Shown: in pieces, positions 21,481 through 33,948 of the stretch
Layout of the letters: each line of letters opens with the position of its first letter
Numbering within the stretch: position 1 is the stretch's first letter
Assembly (NCBI GenBank): GCA_963971225.1
Contig: OZ020267.1
Location: 94,539,648 to 94,603,647 of the forward strand
Direction of reading: 5' to 3'
Origin: Melieria omissa
Taxonomy: Eukaryota; Arthropoda; Insecta; Diptera; Ulidiidae
Length of the DNA stretch: 64,000 bases
Position numbers and translations under genes: made by a program
The notes under the pieces: generated by a model
The model's database searches: none
Told to the model about the DNA's origin: nothing
Seen by the model: only the letters and a program-made list of their open reading frames with translations

Positions 21481-24400
21481 TCAATTTATGTGCCGCAAAT
21501 TGAAATTAAAGCAACAACAAACGCAACAGTGCATATAAATCCCATGCCATATACGAGTACATAGTAAGATACGAGTACGTATGTAGGTATGTGTGTAGGT
21601 ATGCGCCAACGACTGGCAGCCGCATAGATAACCTGACCTCTGCACAGTCCGGTGGCCAGCAACAATTTTTTTGCCAATTTTTCAATCGATTCTTTTTGTT
21701 GGTTGTTGTTTTGCTTCTTCCACTGATTTGCATGCCACACACTCATATGCGGCGGCTGTCAGTCGTCAGTCAAACAGACAGACATACACTGTCCGAGCGT
21801 GCGTATGCTTGGCTGCACGCTCGAATGTGGCTGAGTGGATTAATGCTGTGCGCGCCGGATCGGGCTGAACTGCATTGAACCTGATTGATTGATTATTTGT
21901 TCCGCATCATTCACCTGGAAAATTCAGCTCAACTTCAATTAATTTGCGCCTTATATACAGCGCCGCCCGTACATATGTGCCGATGGATGCACATATTTAC
22001 ATACACACACAAATATATATATACATATGTATGTGGCGCGCTGTATAGGATGTCGGGGAAATTAAATCGCTTGACGTGTATGGCAATCTGTGTGAGCTGG
22101 GTTGTTTGCGGTGCCAAGTGCGGCGGTGCGGCTCCGGCTGGCTGCGCCGAGTGGTCTGCGTCGGTCTGGGCCGAGCCCGATGCTATAATTGCAGTGCCAA
22201 AGCGCAATTTAAATGGTCATTATGTTAATGTGAGTGAGTTCGACCGCGTGAAAGCGGCCAGGAAGAGCGGCGCGAACGCTAACGGCAAGTGGCGCATTTC
22301 AATTGGTTCAAAACGACCCGATTTACAGCTATGATTTTATGCTAACTAAATTCACCTTATCCAGCCGATCAAGCTGTTTTACACAAATCGCGCGTGACGT
22401 GACGTCAAGCGGCTGCATTTAAATGCGAGTTGAACAAAGTTCGGCATTCAGTTCATGAAGAAAAGTTGTGCTAATCTGTGTTAATAACGTGCGCCAAAAT
22501 ACCGTTCGCCCAGTTGTTGTCCACAAAGGCGCAACAATGCCTCGGTTCGTTGCTACAACCGTTTTGGCCGTCTTTGTCATGCGACATTTGTGCGCCCGTC
22601 AACGCTTCGGCCGAAGCTGCGGCTGCTCATATTTCATTTTAAGCTCAATTCACTTCGAGCCGACTTCGAGCCTCTCAGTTCGTTTGGCGGTTTCGCTTGT
22701 TGGCCATTAGGATTTTTATTAATTTCTATTGTCAACATTCTCAGCTAAGCTCAACCTACAACAAAAACGACTCACATTAGTAGGTACACAAAAATAAATT
22801 TACCTAAGTTATGAGCGCACCAAAAACAACAGTCAACAAAAAAAATATGTGGCCATAAATTCTATTTATTTTTAAACAGCCACTTTGTATGTTGTTGTTG
22901 TGATTGACGGCTGTAGCTGCAATATTTGCCATTTCGCCGTTAATTTGACTCAACATAACTGAATCGTCAACTAATCAAATTCATAGCTGTTATATTTGTC
23001 CGCTTTGCGACTAGACTCGCCAACAACAAGGCAGTTCACAAATCGTATAATGAGCCGACGAACGATCGACGCTGCCATTACGGTAATGGGTTGCGAATAG
23101 CGGCTTCACGAAACTTCAAACATGGCGACTGCTTAAAATTTGCGTAATGCAGTCGCATCAGTGCTCCACATTGCAAGGTGCCTTTCTGCTATTGTTTGTT
23201 CGTCCGTTGCTGAGTTGATTCAGCGCCTAACGTTCCCGATGTGTGGCAAAACAAAACTTTCCATAAACATCAACAAATTACATTGGCAACAGATTCGAAC
23301 ACATTCCGCTATTTTACTTTCCGTTACATTTGTGCCACATGCAGAGTTGGATGGGCCATGCCAGATTTACTTAAAAAAAGGTAGCTGAGTTTGTAAATGA
23401 CAAGAAGCTATTTTGTTCTTCTGGCAGTGCTGTTGTCACATATTGATTTATTCACTGTTTTCGTCAGCCATGTGACAGGAACTGAATTTGCAGCATATTT
23501 CAAATCAATCAATAAATTTGCCATTTGTAATCGTCAAACAACTACAATTAATCATTTTAAAACGCTTTCCGGTTTCTGAACTTTAAACGAAAACTATTCA
23601 CAGTTGTCTGTCTTAGGTTGCAAAATGACAAAATTCTGCAGTGACCACAGGTTTTACCATTTTTCTGATTTTTCTGCAATAAATCTGCGAATTGACTTGA
23701 GTCCGCTGATTAAAATTAATTAGAATTTTGTTGGCGGCTTAAAGGTCAAGTGGCAGTGATAAAATTGTTTCGTTCAAGTTCGTTCATTTGCCACATTCGT
23801 CTATGCATTTGCAGGTTATGTTGTCGTCCCACTAATTTGTGCAGTTGCGCTCGCCTTGTGCGCTCTTTAAAGCCGCTCTCCAAGCGCACACTTGAGAGTT
23901 TGTTAATTAAGTCATCCGCCAGTTAATTACTCACGACTTTGACTACGACTAACCGCTAACCACGTCAGCGAGCGCGCTTACTGGTTGACTGTCGCCCACT
24001 CTGCCCACACCCGCCCACTCTGCCTTGCATATATATCTCCTTGAGCCGGCTCGCCCCTCGCTCCACCGCAGCGTCGTCTTCAATCGTTGCGCATTTTGCG
24101 CACTCGCTCAATTCAACTCGACGCAACTTTGCAGCATAATTGCAAAGCCTTCACCACTCACGCTGCCGCCAATGGCGCCGCCGCCGCGCTGGCTGAGAGT
24201 GCGCAATTCTTATTTCCATTTCGGCGGCAGGCGGCAGCTCTTATCTTAATGAGTTTTTATGCATCTAATTAAATAAATTGCGCCATCGCGGCCGCCTGCG
24301 CCCGTATCACAGCGCCTCCACTCGACTGACGACGACGTTCGCACTGGCGCTTGTCGTACGCGCTGGACAGACTCACCGCCCGAACCCTGCTCGACGTCAC

Positions 24401-24900
24401 AGCTGCTGCAATTGTTGAAGATGCTCGTTTGACTGCTGCCATTTCTGCATTGTTGTTGCATACCTACTATTTATTACTCGTATTGTTGTTGTTGTCTGCC
24501 TTGTACGGCGCATAAGTAGTACAGCCAAATTAATGCAGACCGCGCGCGAGTGCACAACTTGGCCAAGATGCAGCCGCCAACACGTGCGGCTTTCTCTGGC
24601 TTCCGCAAGCACAGCCATTCCCCCTGCGTTCTGCCTCCAGTGTTTAGTCGTCTAATAACGCAGCGATTGAAAAGTGTGAAAGTAAGCGGCAGCGTGTATG
24701 TAGTGAAAGCATGCATTATGCAACAACAAACAGCCAAAAGAAAATGTTTGCCCTGCAGGAGTCGAAGCATCGATTTCAGTTGAACAGTGTATGAAAATGG
24801 CTAAAAAGTGGTAAATAAGTTGTGAATCAAATTGATTTTAGGCGATTAGCCCAGCCTGTTTCTACAAGTTCTCAATCACTTCCTTTCTGGAACAAAAACA
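21481..24900. other. Repeat-poor, GC-richer intergenic DNA
   Basis: There is no TE signature across 3.4 kb. AC/AT microsatellites lie near 22003-22035. Several overlapping short frames occur (for example 21885-22334), but none shows a domain. A possible core promoter lies at 22395-22453 (separate entry). The texture fits unique, possibly regulatory DNA. Confidence 0.4.
22395..22453 (+). promoter_or_regulatory. Candidate core promoter: CRE-like site, TATA-like box, initiator
   Basis: TGACGTGACGTCA (22395-22407) contains a full CRE. ATTTAAAT (22417-22424) is at -33 to -26 relative to the A of TCAGTT (22448-22453), which matches the arthropod initiator. The spacing is right for a TATA-initiator pair. 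An ATG at 22537, in CAACAATG, opens a short frame to 22710 beginning MPRFVATTVLAVFV, which looks like a signal-peptide start. No downstream exon could be recognised, so whether a gene starts here is uncertain. Confidence 0.3.
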
Positions 24901-25045
24901 AAAATGACATAAATTCAATCTTTCAACAATGATTCTTCTGATAGACTAAGAATCAAAGCAAATGAAAGTCTTGTGTCTTAGTAAAAATATTGGAGTTATA
25001 CATATTTCATACATTTTGCATGTCTTGTAAATCTTAAGCCTCAAA

Positions 25046-25125
25046 ATCTGACGGCCAACAATGCGTTTAAAATTTGTATCGGGTGAAACAAGAGAGCTTG
25101 CGTGCGAAGCCGCGGGGCCCAGGTA
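25046..25125 (+). mobile_element. Helitron-like 3' end, second copy
   Basis: The last ~80 bp (GCGTTTAAAATTTGTATCGG through GCGAAGCCGCGGGGCCC and AGGTAG) match the end of the element at 1858-2910. CTAG is changed to GTAG here. It abuts the truncated TTAA element that follows. Confidence 0.6.
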
Positions 25126-25126
25126 G

Positions 25127-25369
25127 TGATTAAATAAAATCAAAAAATCCAAAAGTGATAGTTTTTTATTTTTCCATAAATATTAAATAATTTTTGTGTA
25201 ATTAAAAAATATTGATACAAAATTTATTTAACCCGTTTAAAAATTAAATTGTTCAAAAAGAAACTTGCTCTAGATTTCTAACAAAGATACGTGGCGACTT
25301 CAAGTGCTTCATGATTTATATACCAAAAAGTAAAATCGAGACAAAGGGTAAAATTCGGGGTCGAAAGGG
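25127..25369 (-). mobile_element. Truncated copy of the outer TTAA element
   Basis: On the minus strand it starts after TTAA (25370-25373) with CCCTTTCGACCCCGAATTTT and aligns to 2991-3085 and then directly to 4470-4600. It therefore lacks the DD37E element inserted in the first copy. It stops at the point where the first copy carries its nested piggyBac-type element. Confidence 0.7.
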
Positions 25370-25373
25370 TTAA

Positions 25374-28300
25374 GCTAGTGCTTAGTAAATTTGAAATTTC
25401 GGAGTCTTTACAAATGTTTTTCGTTGGCTGAGCCTGTCGAAACGGGTGTCATAATGGAAGCGTTTTTAATTATGCAAAGTGCAATCGAGTTCAATTGCAG
25501 TGAAATTAAAGAAGCTCACAACAATTAAACAGGCTACACTCAACGCAACATGTTCGACCGACTTGTTGCAAAAATCACAAATGATATATTTCAAGATTAA
25601 GTTTGAGAAATAAAATTTCGTCTGCAGCAGCTGAAGTCTGCAACATTAAATTTATTGTCAACACGAACATTTCATTCATTGTGCTGCACTCACTTAATCC
25701 TTGAATGAGACGCATTTAACCTTTTTTATAGCACTTCTCACTCCAACAAAAACAACAGAAATGACACCAACTCGCTTCTTTACCAACAGCCTCTTTCGTG
25801 CGCTTCTTGTGTTTTGCCCAACTTCCGTTCGCCGTTCTCCGTCCGGCACGCATGCGCCCAAGAACCTGCTTCAGGCTGCCAAACGAATTTACCTGAAGAA
25901 CGCGGACTGCGCGGACCGCAGACGTCTGGCAGCCGCAGCCGCGGCGTTGTGTGCATCCACCCACCGTTTTTAATGATAATCTCGTGAATTATGGCATTTT
26001 AAATAATTTCGGGCTTGCAAATTTCGTTGCAGTCGTTCTGATGATTGCTGCCTGCTGCCTGTAGCTTCCGTGCGCGTTATCTGGGCTGCGCAGGCGCGCC
26101 TCCTCTTAGCTGCCATAAGACGTATGGCATTGTCCGCCCGTGCTGTGCGCTTCATAAATTTTACTGGCGCGCATTTGCAGTAGCAGTCGTTTCCAATGCA
26201 GTCGCCTGTTTGTTTGGTTGTTGTTGTGCCTGTTTAAATTAAGTATGAGTTAAGTTTTATACTCAAAAGTTATTAAACGAAAGCGAAAAATAAAAAGTAA
26301 ACAAGCAGCGGACGTCAACTCAACTAGCGCCAAGTCACGCGCAACATGCAAAGGCGATGGCAACGACACGCGCCTCAAGTGACGCTTTGTAACTGTCAGA
26401 TTACAGCAACACCGAGTTAGATAAGGCAAGCGTGTTCGTGTCGGTGGTCAAAAGCAATAACTCGGATCGGAGTCAGCGAATCCGAATAGGACACCGCAGC
26501 GGTCTCTTAGGAGCGGCGAGAAACGAGCATTGCAAGCCTATTTTCAACGCTTCGCATTTCTGCTTAGGCCTCGATTTTTTCACACCCGACCTACAGGCAG
26601 CTCTCTTTCACTTCCATGGCGACTTTTTTACTTGAGCAACTCTGTCGAATACTCCCACGAGCTGCAGACATTCCTGCGCCACGCCACACCGGCGATAATG
26701 AGCGAGCTGTCAATTACGCAAATAGCTTTCGCACGCATGACAGCAGCGGCGACGACTACCGCAGCGGCAGCAGCAGCAACAATGTGTCAGCAACATTGCG
26801 TGCGTGGCCTCGGGAATCCTTTTAACGATCGTTTAACTTTCGCTCAAGTGCAAAATTTGGCACCCAATCAACGCAATGCCCTCGAGTGGGATTTGCGAGC
26901 CGGGCCAGCTTAGCAGCCGGCAGCGGCCGCAGGGGAGGACAGGCAGGCAGGCGGCAGGCAATGCCAAGTCAGGCGCATTGCCTAATTGTGTTGGCGTAAT
27001 TGCTGAGGCGTAGCCGCAGTGATGGGCACGTCAGCGACAGGCGTGGGAACGCCGAACGGCACAGCTTCGGCCAACGCAAGCACGCAAGCCGCTAAGCGCT
27101 CTTCCAGATTATTGTCCGATTTGTGCGTTTATTTATTTTTTCTTTGCACATCGCTTGGCACCGGAAATCCGTCCGTCCAATAATGTGCAGCGCATTAGTG
27201 TCGGGCACAGCTGCCGCCAGAGCCACCGGTGTTGTCGCACGGCCACCGCTGCATTTAATTGTACCGCAAGGATTTGCGGGAAATCTGAGTAGTCGAGCGC
27301 TCACCTTGTTGGTGACCTTTCTGTTTGTTGTTGCTATGGCTCGGTGGCTGCAGCAAGGGTCGAGCCGGCGCAAATTCCACAAATCGTTGTAAACATTCAG
27401 CCCAATCAGGCCACACCACCACCACCACCGCCAGCAACAACAGCACTAGCAGCATCACCCTCCCGCGACACACGTACCGCCCGGCGACGTCCGCGTCGAT
27501 GTCGCGCTGCGTGTACTTGTGTGCGTGGCGCGCTCGCTCGCAGATGAAGCGCAACGGGCAATCAAATCAAATCAAATAAAATTAAAATCCACTTTGAGTT
27601 CATTAAACGAGCGCGCGCATGAGACGGCTGCAGTACGCGTGTGCTTGTGTGTTTTTGTTTTTTTTTTTGTGTGTGTGTGTGTGCGTGTGTGAAAGTGAGG
27701 GCGCAGCGTGAGCGGTGAGCGCCGAGCGCCTCCTGTGCGCGGCAAAAGCGAGGCGTAACTTTCAACTTCGCGCACAGCAGCCGCTCACATTGTTGCTGTG
27801 GTGCGCACTGCTCGCGCGCATGAACATGCAGCTTAATTGACAACAAGTCAACGACATGTCAATCAAACGCTGCCACGCACTCCACATGCCCCGTGGAGTG
27901 GGCCGACTAGGCTCTGCCAATAATGCAAACAGCAACAACTGCGATCTCAGCGCTCTGTACGGCTGCGGCGGCAGTTGATGGAACAATTACTGCGACTGTG
28001 GCGAGCGCTAAGTTGCTGGCTGCGCCAGATAGTGTGTATGGCCACTCTACCGATGCGACGACTGGGCCATTTTTGCGGCACTCTAACGCCGCTTTTCGGT
28101 TAACAAACGCACTTGTGGGCGCGACAACTAACGAAATTAATTGGTTGTGTCGGCAACGTGATGCAATCGCGCAGCCAAATTGATTTCTTAAATAAATAAT
28201 GATTTATTTATTGGCTCATCAGCTTCTTGCTGCCAGATTTCAACACTCGCGGAGTAGTCTTAGGGAAGTCCAAGTTAGGATAGTTTAGGCTTGAAAACTA

Positions 28301-30287
28301 ACTATTTTCCTTCATAATCTGACGAATCTGACGAAGACGAATGGAGGTAATCTAGCTGAAGCTACAAGGCATAATTTCAGCAGAACCTCAGCTTGGAGAG
28401 ACTCCAATAGGGTTTAGCTTAGTTTAAGTTGTCTGGCTAAAGCTGGCATTGGAGTAGGGCACAGTGGGGCTCACACAGGACACACTGAACCTATGGATAG
28501 TTATACTTATCTGGGCTGCTAACACCGATACTTAAGACTTCCTTTATTAGCAGACAATGTTCATTCTTCTTGTCTTGAAAACAAAAACACAGCCCTGAAC
28601 TTTTAAGTAACCATTAACTCCACGCCGCAGTAAACCATTGTTTTTGATTTTCCGCCAGTGCCTGAAATCATTCCATTCCTGGAGATAATGATTTCTGTAA
28701 GGCAACGTTTGGCACAACGGACCAATAGGTACGTGAGTGCTTAGTCTATTACAAAAAAACTTTTCTCACTCAATCACAAGAAGATGATACATTGAGACTT
28801 TAAGTTTCTCTCATTTATAGTATGTCGTCGGGAAGATTGAGGATTTTCCAGTAGGAGGATACGATAGTGTAGATCAAATTGTCGCAGGTCGCATCTCTTT
28901 AATACTTCAATTTAAATGAATTTGTGAATGTCCTGTACTCAGCAGAAAGGCCCAGTTTGATCAAGCGTCAATACCGCCATCAACCATGTGGAAGTTACAA
29001 CCTGAAAAAGGGCTGAAATTTATAAAAAAAAACCTAAACTTGGAAGGTTAAAACAATAGCCTATATAATAAAACAAAAAATTCGTCACTATTATTTCAGA
29101 TGGCTGATTTAATATATTTAACGCCAATTGTCAACTTTTGTCTGATGCGCAGGTGGCTATAAAATTTTTTTTACAGCCAAATACCTGTTACACGTTGGCT
29201 ACAGACCGGTCGGTGATCAATGATCACACTTGCTGTCCAAGTTACTTCGGCCAAGTTCGTACGTTTGTATGTATTTAGGTATTTCAGGGTGGCCGCTTAT
29301 CGTGACTCCGCCGCTACTGGCGCGCCTTCACGCCTCATTGCTCCGCTGCTGGCGGCGTGCCATTCCACCCCTTTCGGCATTTGTAATTATTTCTTTACTT
29401 ATTTTCCACATTGACAATAAATTTCAATGATCAGCCACCGATCGGACTGTCATGGACACGCACGCACACTTGCGCATGTTGGCAGTTTTTTAGCAGCTTC
29501 AAGCCTTGGCCACGTCAGGTCACGCTGCGCCGCAACTCAACTCAACTCGACTACACTCGACTCAAGCCAACGCGCTTCAACTCGTATCGCCGCAACCTAA
29601 TTGGATTTTTGTCAACTAATCCGATTTGTGTTGTTTGTGTGACATATGTGTGTGCGTTGTCCCAACTCCAATAAATGCCGAAAACTATAGCAACAAAAAA
29701 GCGTTTCGTGCGTGTTTCTGCTGTCAGAGTAAAATTTTGTGCGCTTAACTCACCTCTATGAGCCGAGAAAATGAAAAGTGTGTGCGCCGCGATTCGTTGC
29801 GGCTTCATTCTTACAACAATTTCTATGCGTTTCGTTCAGTCTCTGACGTGTTATTTGGTAATTGGCAATAGCCAACATTTTTTGGACCTGCAACACACTA
29901 ACCCACATATCGACGAGACAAAATTGAGACGACAATGTTTTTCGAGCGATCTGCTTTTCGCATTCCTTCTGCTATTAGGCCAAAGAAAGCAACAGTGGAG
30001 TGGAGTTTACTAAAAACACACATCAATGGTTTTCTTTAGCACTATTGATGCCTGGCATTCACAAATTTTATTGCAAGTACTGATATGATTTCTAGGTTGA
30101 CTGTAAAGAAGCTTATATTGATAGTAATCAATATCAGTCAATAAGTATGATAATCATTTGAATCGACGAAAATAATGTCATGTCTTTGTAAACGCTGCCC
30201 AAAACAAAATTTGCTCAATTTAAATTGTATGTCAAATAAAAAACAATGATATTCTTCTAAAAACTTTTTTTTTTGTAACCAGATACC
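25374..30287. other. Mostly unique intergenic DNA
   Basis: 25.7-28.2 kb is GC-richer with GGCA repeats near 26940-26960 and a T/TG run at 27652-27692. 28.2-29.2 kb is AT-richer and featureless; 29.2-30.0 kb is again GC-richer. The open frames (for example 26530-26913, 27255-27554, 27923-28183) overlap on both strands and show no domain. I support no gene here. Confidence 0.4.
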
Positions 30288-30488
30288 TTAACCCTTCGTA
30301 TGGCCGTGATGCAGATCTGCATCATACCGTTTAAACCCAATTATTCCGTGATGTGGATGCAGCATTGGGCCAACAAGTTTTTGTTGCCGTTCTGTATCGT
30401 TTATTTCATATGTTTTTATCTTGTAACACTACAAAAAGCTGACGTTTTGATCATATGTTGAATTTTACAGTTTGTCTATTTCGTTTAA

Positions 30489-31456
30489 CACTCCGATAAC
30501 CGATAATTTTTTACACGGTCAAAGCCCAACAAGGTCCCCAGGGACCTTTTTTGTAATATTGCATATAAGATGTGTAATTTTATAATGTAGGGTTACAGAA
30601 TGTGTCTAGATGTGTTTGGAGAGCCAACAAGTTTTGCTTCGTGTATATTTTTTTGTAAACACATGTGTATTTGTTACTACAGACAGATAGGTAAAAACGT
30701 ATACAATACAAAATAATTGCATTTAGTTGCCTAACTTTGCTTTAGCTGTTCATGCATCTATGCCGCTGCAAGTATGGCATTTTTTTTTAGAGTAATGGGT
30801 TTTTATATATATTTATTTTTATTTGTATTCAGTTTTTCATTATTTGTGTATATACTTAGGCAATACCTTCAGCCATTATCAAATTAATAATGGAGTTTGA
30901 TCATCGTCGTCAGAGTCAGCTTCAACCGCCAGAGTGACATTCAGTTCAACTTCAGCATCATATGTTTCATTGTATGGCAAGAAATCTTTGTAATTTGTCT
31001 CCTCGGTGAATGAATAAGGTTCTTCATTGTTTTCCAAATATCTAACCAAAGTCTGCATTACTGCTTGTTGTTCACTCATGCTCAGTTATGAAAGCGCGTA
31101 CGGCGGCATATCAATTTGATCCCAATCACCGTACGTATTTTAATTTCAATGATTTATTTGAAATTGTGCTGCTATAAATATTTAGCACTAACTATTTATA
31201 CTTACTAACAAAAAATAAAATCAAATTACATGGAGCTACCTACAAGGTCCCTGCGGACCTTGTCGGTCATCGACGCCCTAAATGACTTCAATGCAATAGT
31301 TATGGTAGTAAATCTTGCCGAAATCTATTTTAACAGCTTCTAAACATTCCATTTATAGAAGTCATAAAGTCTCAAGCTCATCACTCCCCCCGTATTGAAA
31401 TGCCGCATCTTTTAAAACGCCATAGGTCCCTACGGACCATGTTGGGCATCGGAGTG
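30489..31456 (-). mobile_element. Nested piggyBac-type element, AGGTCC-box family
   Basis: TTAA at 30485-30488 and 31457-31460; both ends begin CACTCCGAT. Palindromic boxes are AGGTCCCCAGGGACCT (30532-30547, 43 bp in), AGGTCCCTACGGACCA (31424-31439, 17 bp in) and AGGTCCCTGCGGACCT (31245-31260). The offsets equal those of the element at 12253-14251, so the two belong to one family despite diverged ends. Confidence 0.85.
30879..31079 (-). pseudogene. N-terminal fragment of a piggyBac-type transposase
   Basis: A 66-residue minus-strand frame starting MSEQQAVMQTLVRYLENNEE and containing EADSDDDDQ. An acidic N-terminal region just inside the short-spaced end is where a piggyBac-type transposase should begin. 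No catalytic part follows. Identification rests on position and acidity, not on a conserved motif. Confidence 0.4.
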
Positions 31457-31833
31457 TTAAATTGCAAGAGTTTTGTTTTGAATATTTTTAATAAATATAG
31501 TGCAAATATAAATTTTATTCGACCATTTTGAAGGTGAATATGTTTCCAACGACTGTAGTATCGAGAAATTATTAATTTTGTAGTTTACTAACAGCAAATT
31601 GCGCATTTAGCTTTGTTGCAGTTATGCATCAAAATACTTCATAGTGAAAAAGTGAGTCTAATGTAGAGACAATTTTTACAAATTTTTGTAAATAACAAAC
31701 CTTTGTGGTATATTATTATGGCGATGAGTAAATACGTGTTATATACATGTTCGTAGTATATGTTTCGGGCTATATACCCAATTTTTATGAATTAGAAAAG
31801 GTGTCTAATTGATATTCGCTTGATTTAGATCCA

Positions 31834-32926
31834 ATGTCTGGTAAACGCTTATCGTCTGCTCAAATTGCTGGAATAATTAACATCTTAGAGAGCGAAGACG
31901 AATTAGATTTCTCAGCAGATGAAGCAAGTAAGTACTTTCCAGATGAGGATGGAACTGATCCAGATGAGGAAAATTCAATTCTAACTGCAAATTACCAGAA
32001 ACTAATGTATTCAAGAAAAGTTGTAGAGCTACTTTAACCCTTTGAGTACGGAATTATTTGGAGACTTTTATGCATATGGAACGTATTTAATTTTTTGCTA
32101 TATGGATTAATATGTAAGAGTAATACATTTTATTTGGAATATGCTTATATTGGTGATACGGGGGTGTTGCAAAAATCAACGCCTACTTATCAAACTCAGA
32201 TGACGAGTCAGACTCGTCCACCGTAACTTCGCCCAAGTAAACACATGACGAGTCTCACTCGTCAAATGTACTCAAAGGGTTAATAGAATACGTCACAAAC
32301 TTTGATAGTGTTGACATAGCGGTAACTGCATGGCTCGACAATAAAATGGTGTCCTCAGCTTCGAACTATGCAGGAGTTTTACCAAAAGGCATCGACCGGC
32401 GATATGACAAAACGAAGAAAACGTATGTTCAAATTGAGTGTCCTTTTGCGGTATCTCAGTACAACTCCTATATGGAAGGCGTTGATCTTATTGACAGCAT
32501 TATCGGAAGATATAAGATTTTGATAAGAAGCAACAGGTGGCAGGTCAGCGCTTTTTATCACCTTATTGACCTCGCCGTTTGTAATGCGTAGCTATTGTAT
32601 AAACGGGTACACAAAGCAAACACGACACCTGGAAAGTTGTTGAATTCAGCTGACTTTCAACTCAAGATAGCAGAAGTTTTGACTAAAATGGCTCTGCACT
32701 TCAGATCGAACTCAATGCGAAGGATAGAAAGGGACCAATGCAACATGTGCCAAACCAAATGGTCCGACACGATCAAATTTGGCACTGGCCTGTGTGGTTG
32801 CAAAGAAGATTGCGATGCAAATTCCCCAATTGCACTAGTTTTTCACAAACCGAGTGCCACAAATGCGGAGCCGCATTGTGGTTCAACAAAAGAAATAATT
32901 GTTTCAAAAACTTTCATTTGAACTGA
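31834..32926 (+). pseudogene. piggyBac-type transposase, deleted and disrupted
   Basis: The N-terminal piece (31834-32033) is acidic: SEDELDFSADEASKYFPDED. After the nested element at 32038-32279 the reading resumes in the C-terminal third: AWLDNKMVSSASNYAG, FAVSQYNSYMEGVDLIDSII, then GRYKILIRSNRWQVSAFYH, a strong match to the piggyBac motif YNxxMGGVDLxDSxIGRYK. The central catalytic region is absent. A TAG at 32589-32591 stands where relatives usually have Trp, and a frameshift near 32.8 kb moves the Cys-rich tail (CKFPNCTSFSQTECHKCG, ending near 32923) into another frame. Confidence 0.8.
32038..32279. mobile_element. Small TTAA MITE inside the transposase relic
   Basis: TTAA at 32034-32037 and 32280-32283; both ends start CCCTTTGAGTAC. 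Two 17-bp palindromes lie near the right end: GACGAGTCTCACTCGTC (32247-32263, centred 24 bp from the end) and GACGAGTCAGACTCGTC (32202-32218). At 242 bp it has no coding capacity. Confidence 0.85.
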
Positions 32927-32994
32927 AAACAAACTTTTTTTATTCCGTCAGCTGTTTTGATGCATATCTGCATCACACCGTTTTTTTTTCTTAA

Positions 32995-33948
32995 CCCGGC
33001 GTTGGTGTGGTGAAAAAAATTACGTTATTGGTGTGGAGGGGTATGACATACCACAAAACTTTATATAGCACCAACGAAACAACACAAATATAAAAGATAG
33101 CAATTAGATATTATTCTTCATTTAATTTTATGTAAGAAAATGCAAAAAAATTTCATGTGCAAGCAATTTGTAAAAGAAAATAACAAATAAAAAAATACTG
33201 AGATTTATAGGTTGACTTCATAAAATGGGGTTTACAAAAATTACATTATATAATTTTCCAGAAACCATAGTCTGTTTTAAAAACGACATACATGTAGTTA
33301 TGTGTGTGTGAAAGAGTAGCGAAATACAGGGTCTCCAAATTAGCGCTCTTTTTTGCAAGATATATAAGGTTTTTGCTCTCAGACAAACCGAACATTGTGC
33401 GCTGTACTGACAAAGTTTTGGTACAGCTTCGCCTTATCTGATGGATTTACAGAATCATGATGATGTATACAAAAAATTATATTTTTTGGAACATATGACA
33501 GGATGAAAACGATTGTCGTATATGCTATTAAATTCAATGGAACATACGACATTCGTTTTCTACGGCGACGAAATACGAATACTGAATTAGGAGCTTTTCT
33601 TGCACGTAGCAGTTGGACAGTTGTTATTTGCCTCTTAGTTTTCCGTACGGTGAGTTTTTGAATAAATCGATGACTACTAGACCATCAAAAATATCAATTT
33701 GAATTAAAAATCGTTTACACAAAAAGTTACGTTATTGGTGTGGTGGGGTATGTCATACCCCAATGAACTTTAGCGGGATGTGACTGAAATCTGGTAAAAC
33801 TCAAGTTGTTTTTGGATAGCAAATGTGTAAGGTTGGACTGTTATAAACAGCTACTAGAAGCGATAGTGCCCAGAAAGAACTGATAGGCGTAATATTTACA
33901 AAAATACAACCTCTGGGGTATGGTATACCCCACCACACCGATGCCGGG
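32995..33948. mobile_element. TTAA MITE with GGTATGnCATACC boxes
   Basis: TTAA at 32991-32994 and 33949-33952; termini CCCGGCGTTGGTGTGGTG and CCCGGCATCGGTGTGGTG match at 16 of 18. Boxes GGTATGACATACC (33040-33052, centred 51 bp from the left end), GGTATGGTATACC (33917-33929, 25 bp from the right end) and GGTATGTCATACC (33747-33759). There is no coding sequence. Confidence 0.9.

Noticed and set aside
21885..22334. 149-residue plus-strand frame
   Set aside because: Low-complexity microsatellite translated at the start, no domain, and it overlaps an opposite-strand frame of similar quality.
12296..31439. AGGTCCCTAGGGACCT palindromes as host regulatory sites
   Set aside because: All occurrences found lie inside two TTAA elements at fixed distances from their ends, which explains them as transposon sites.
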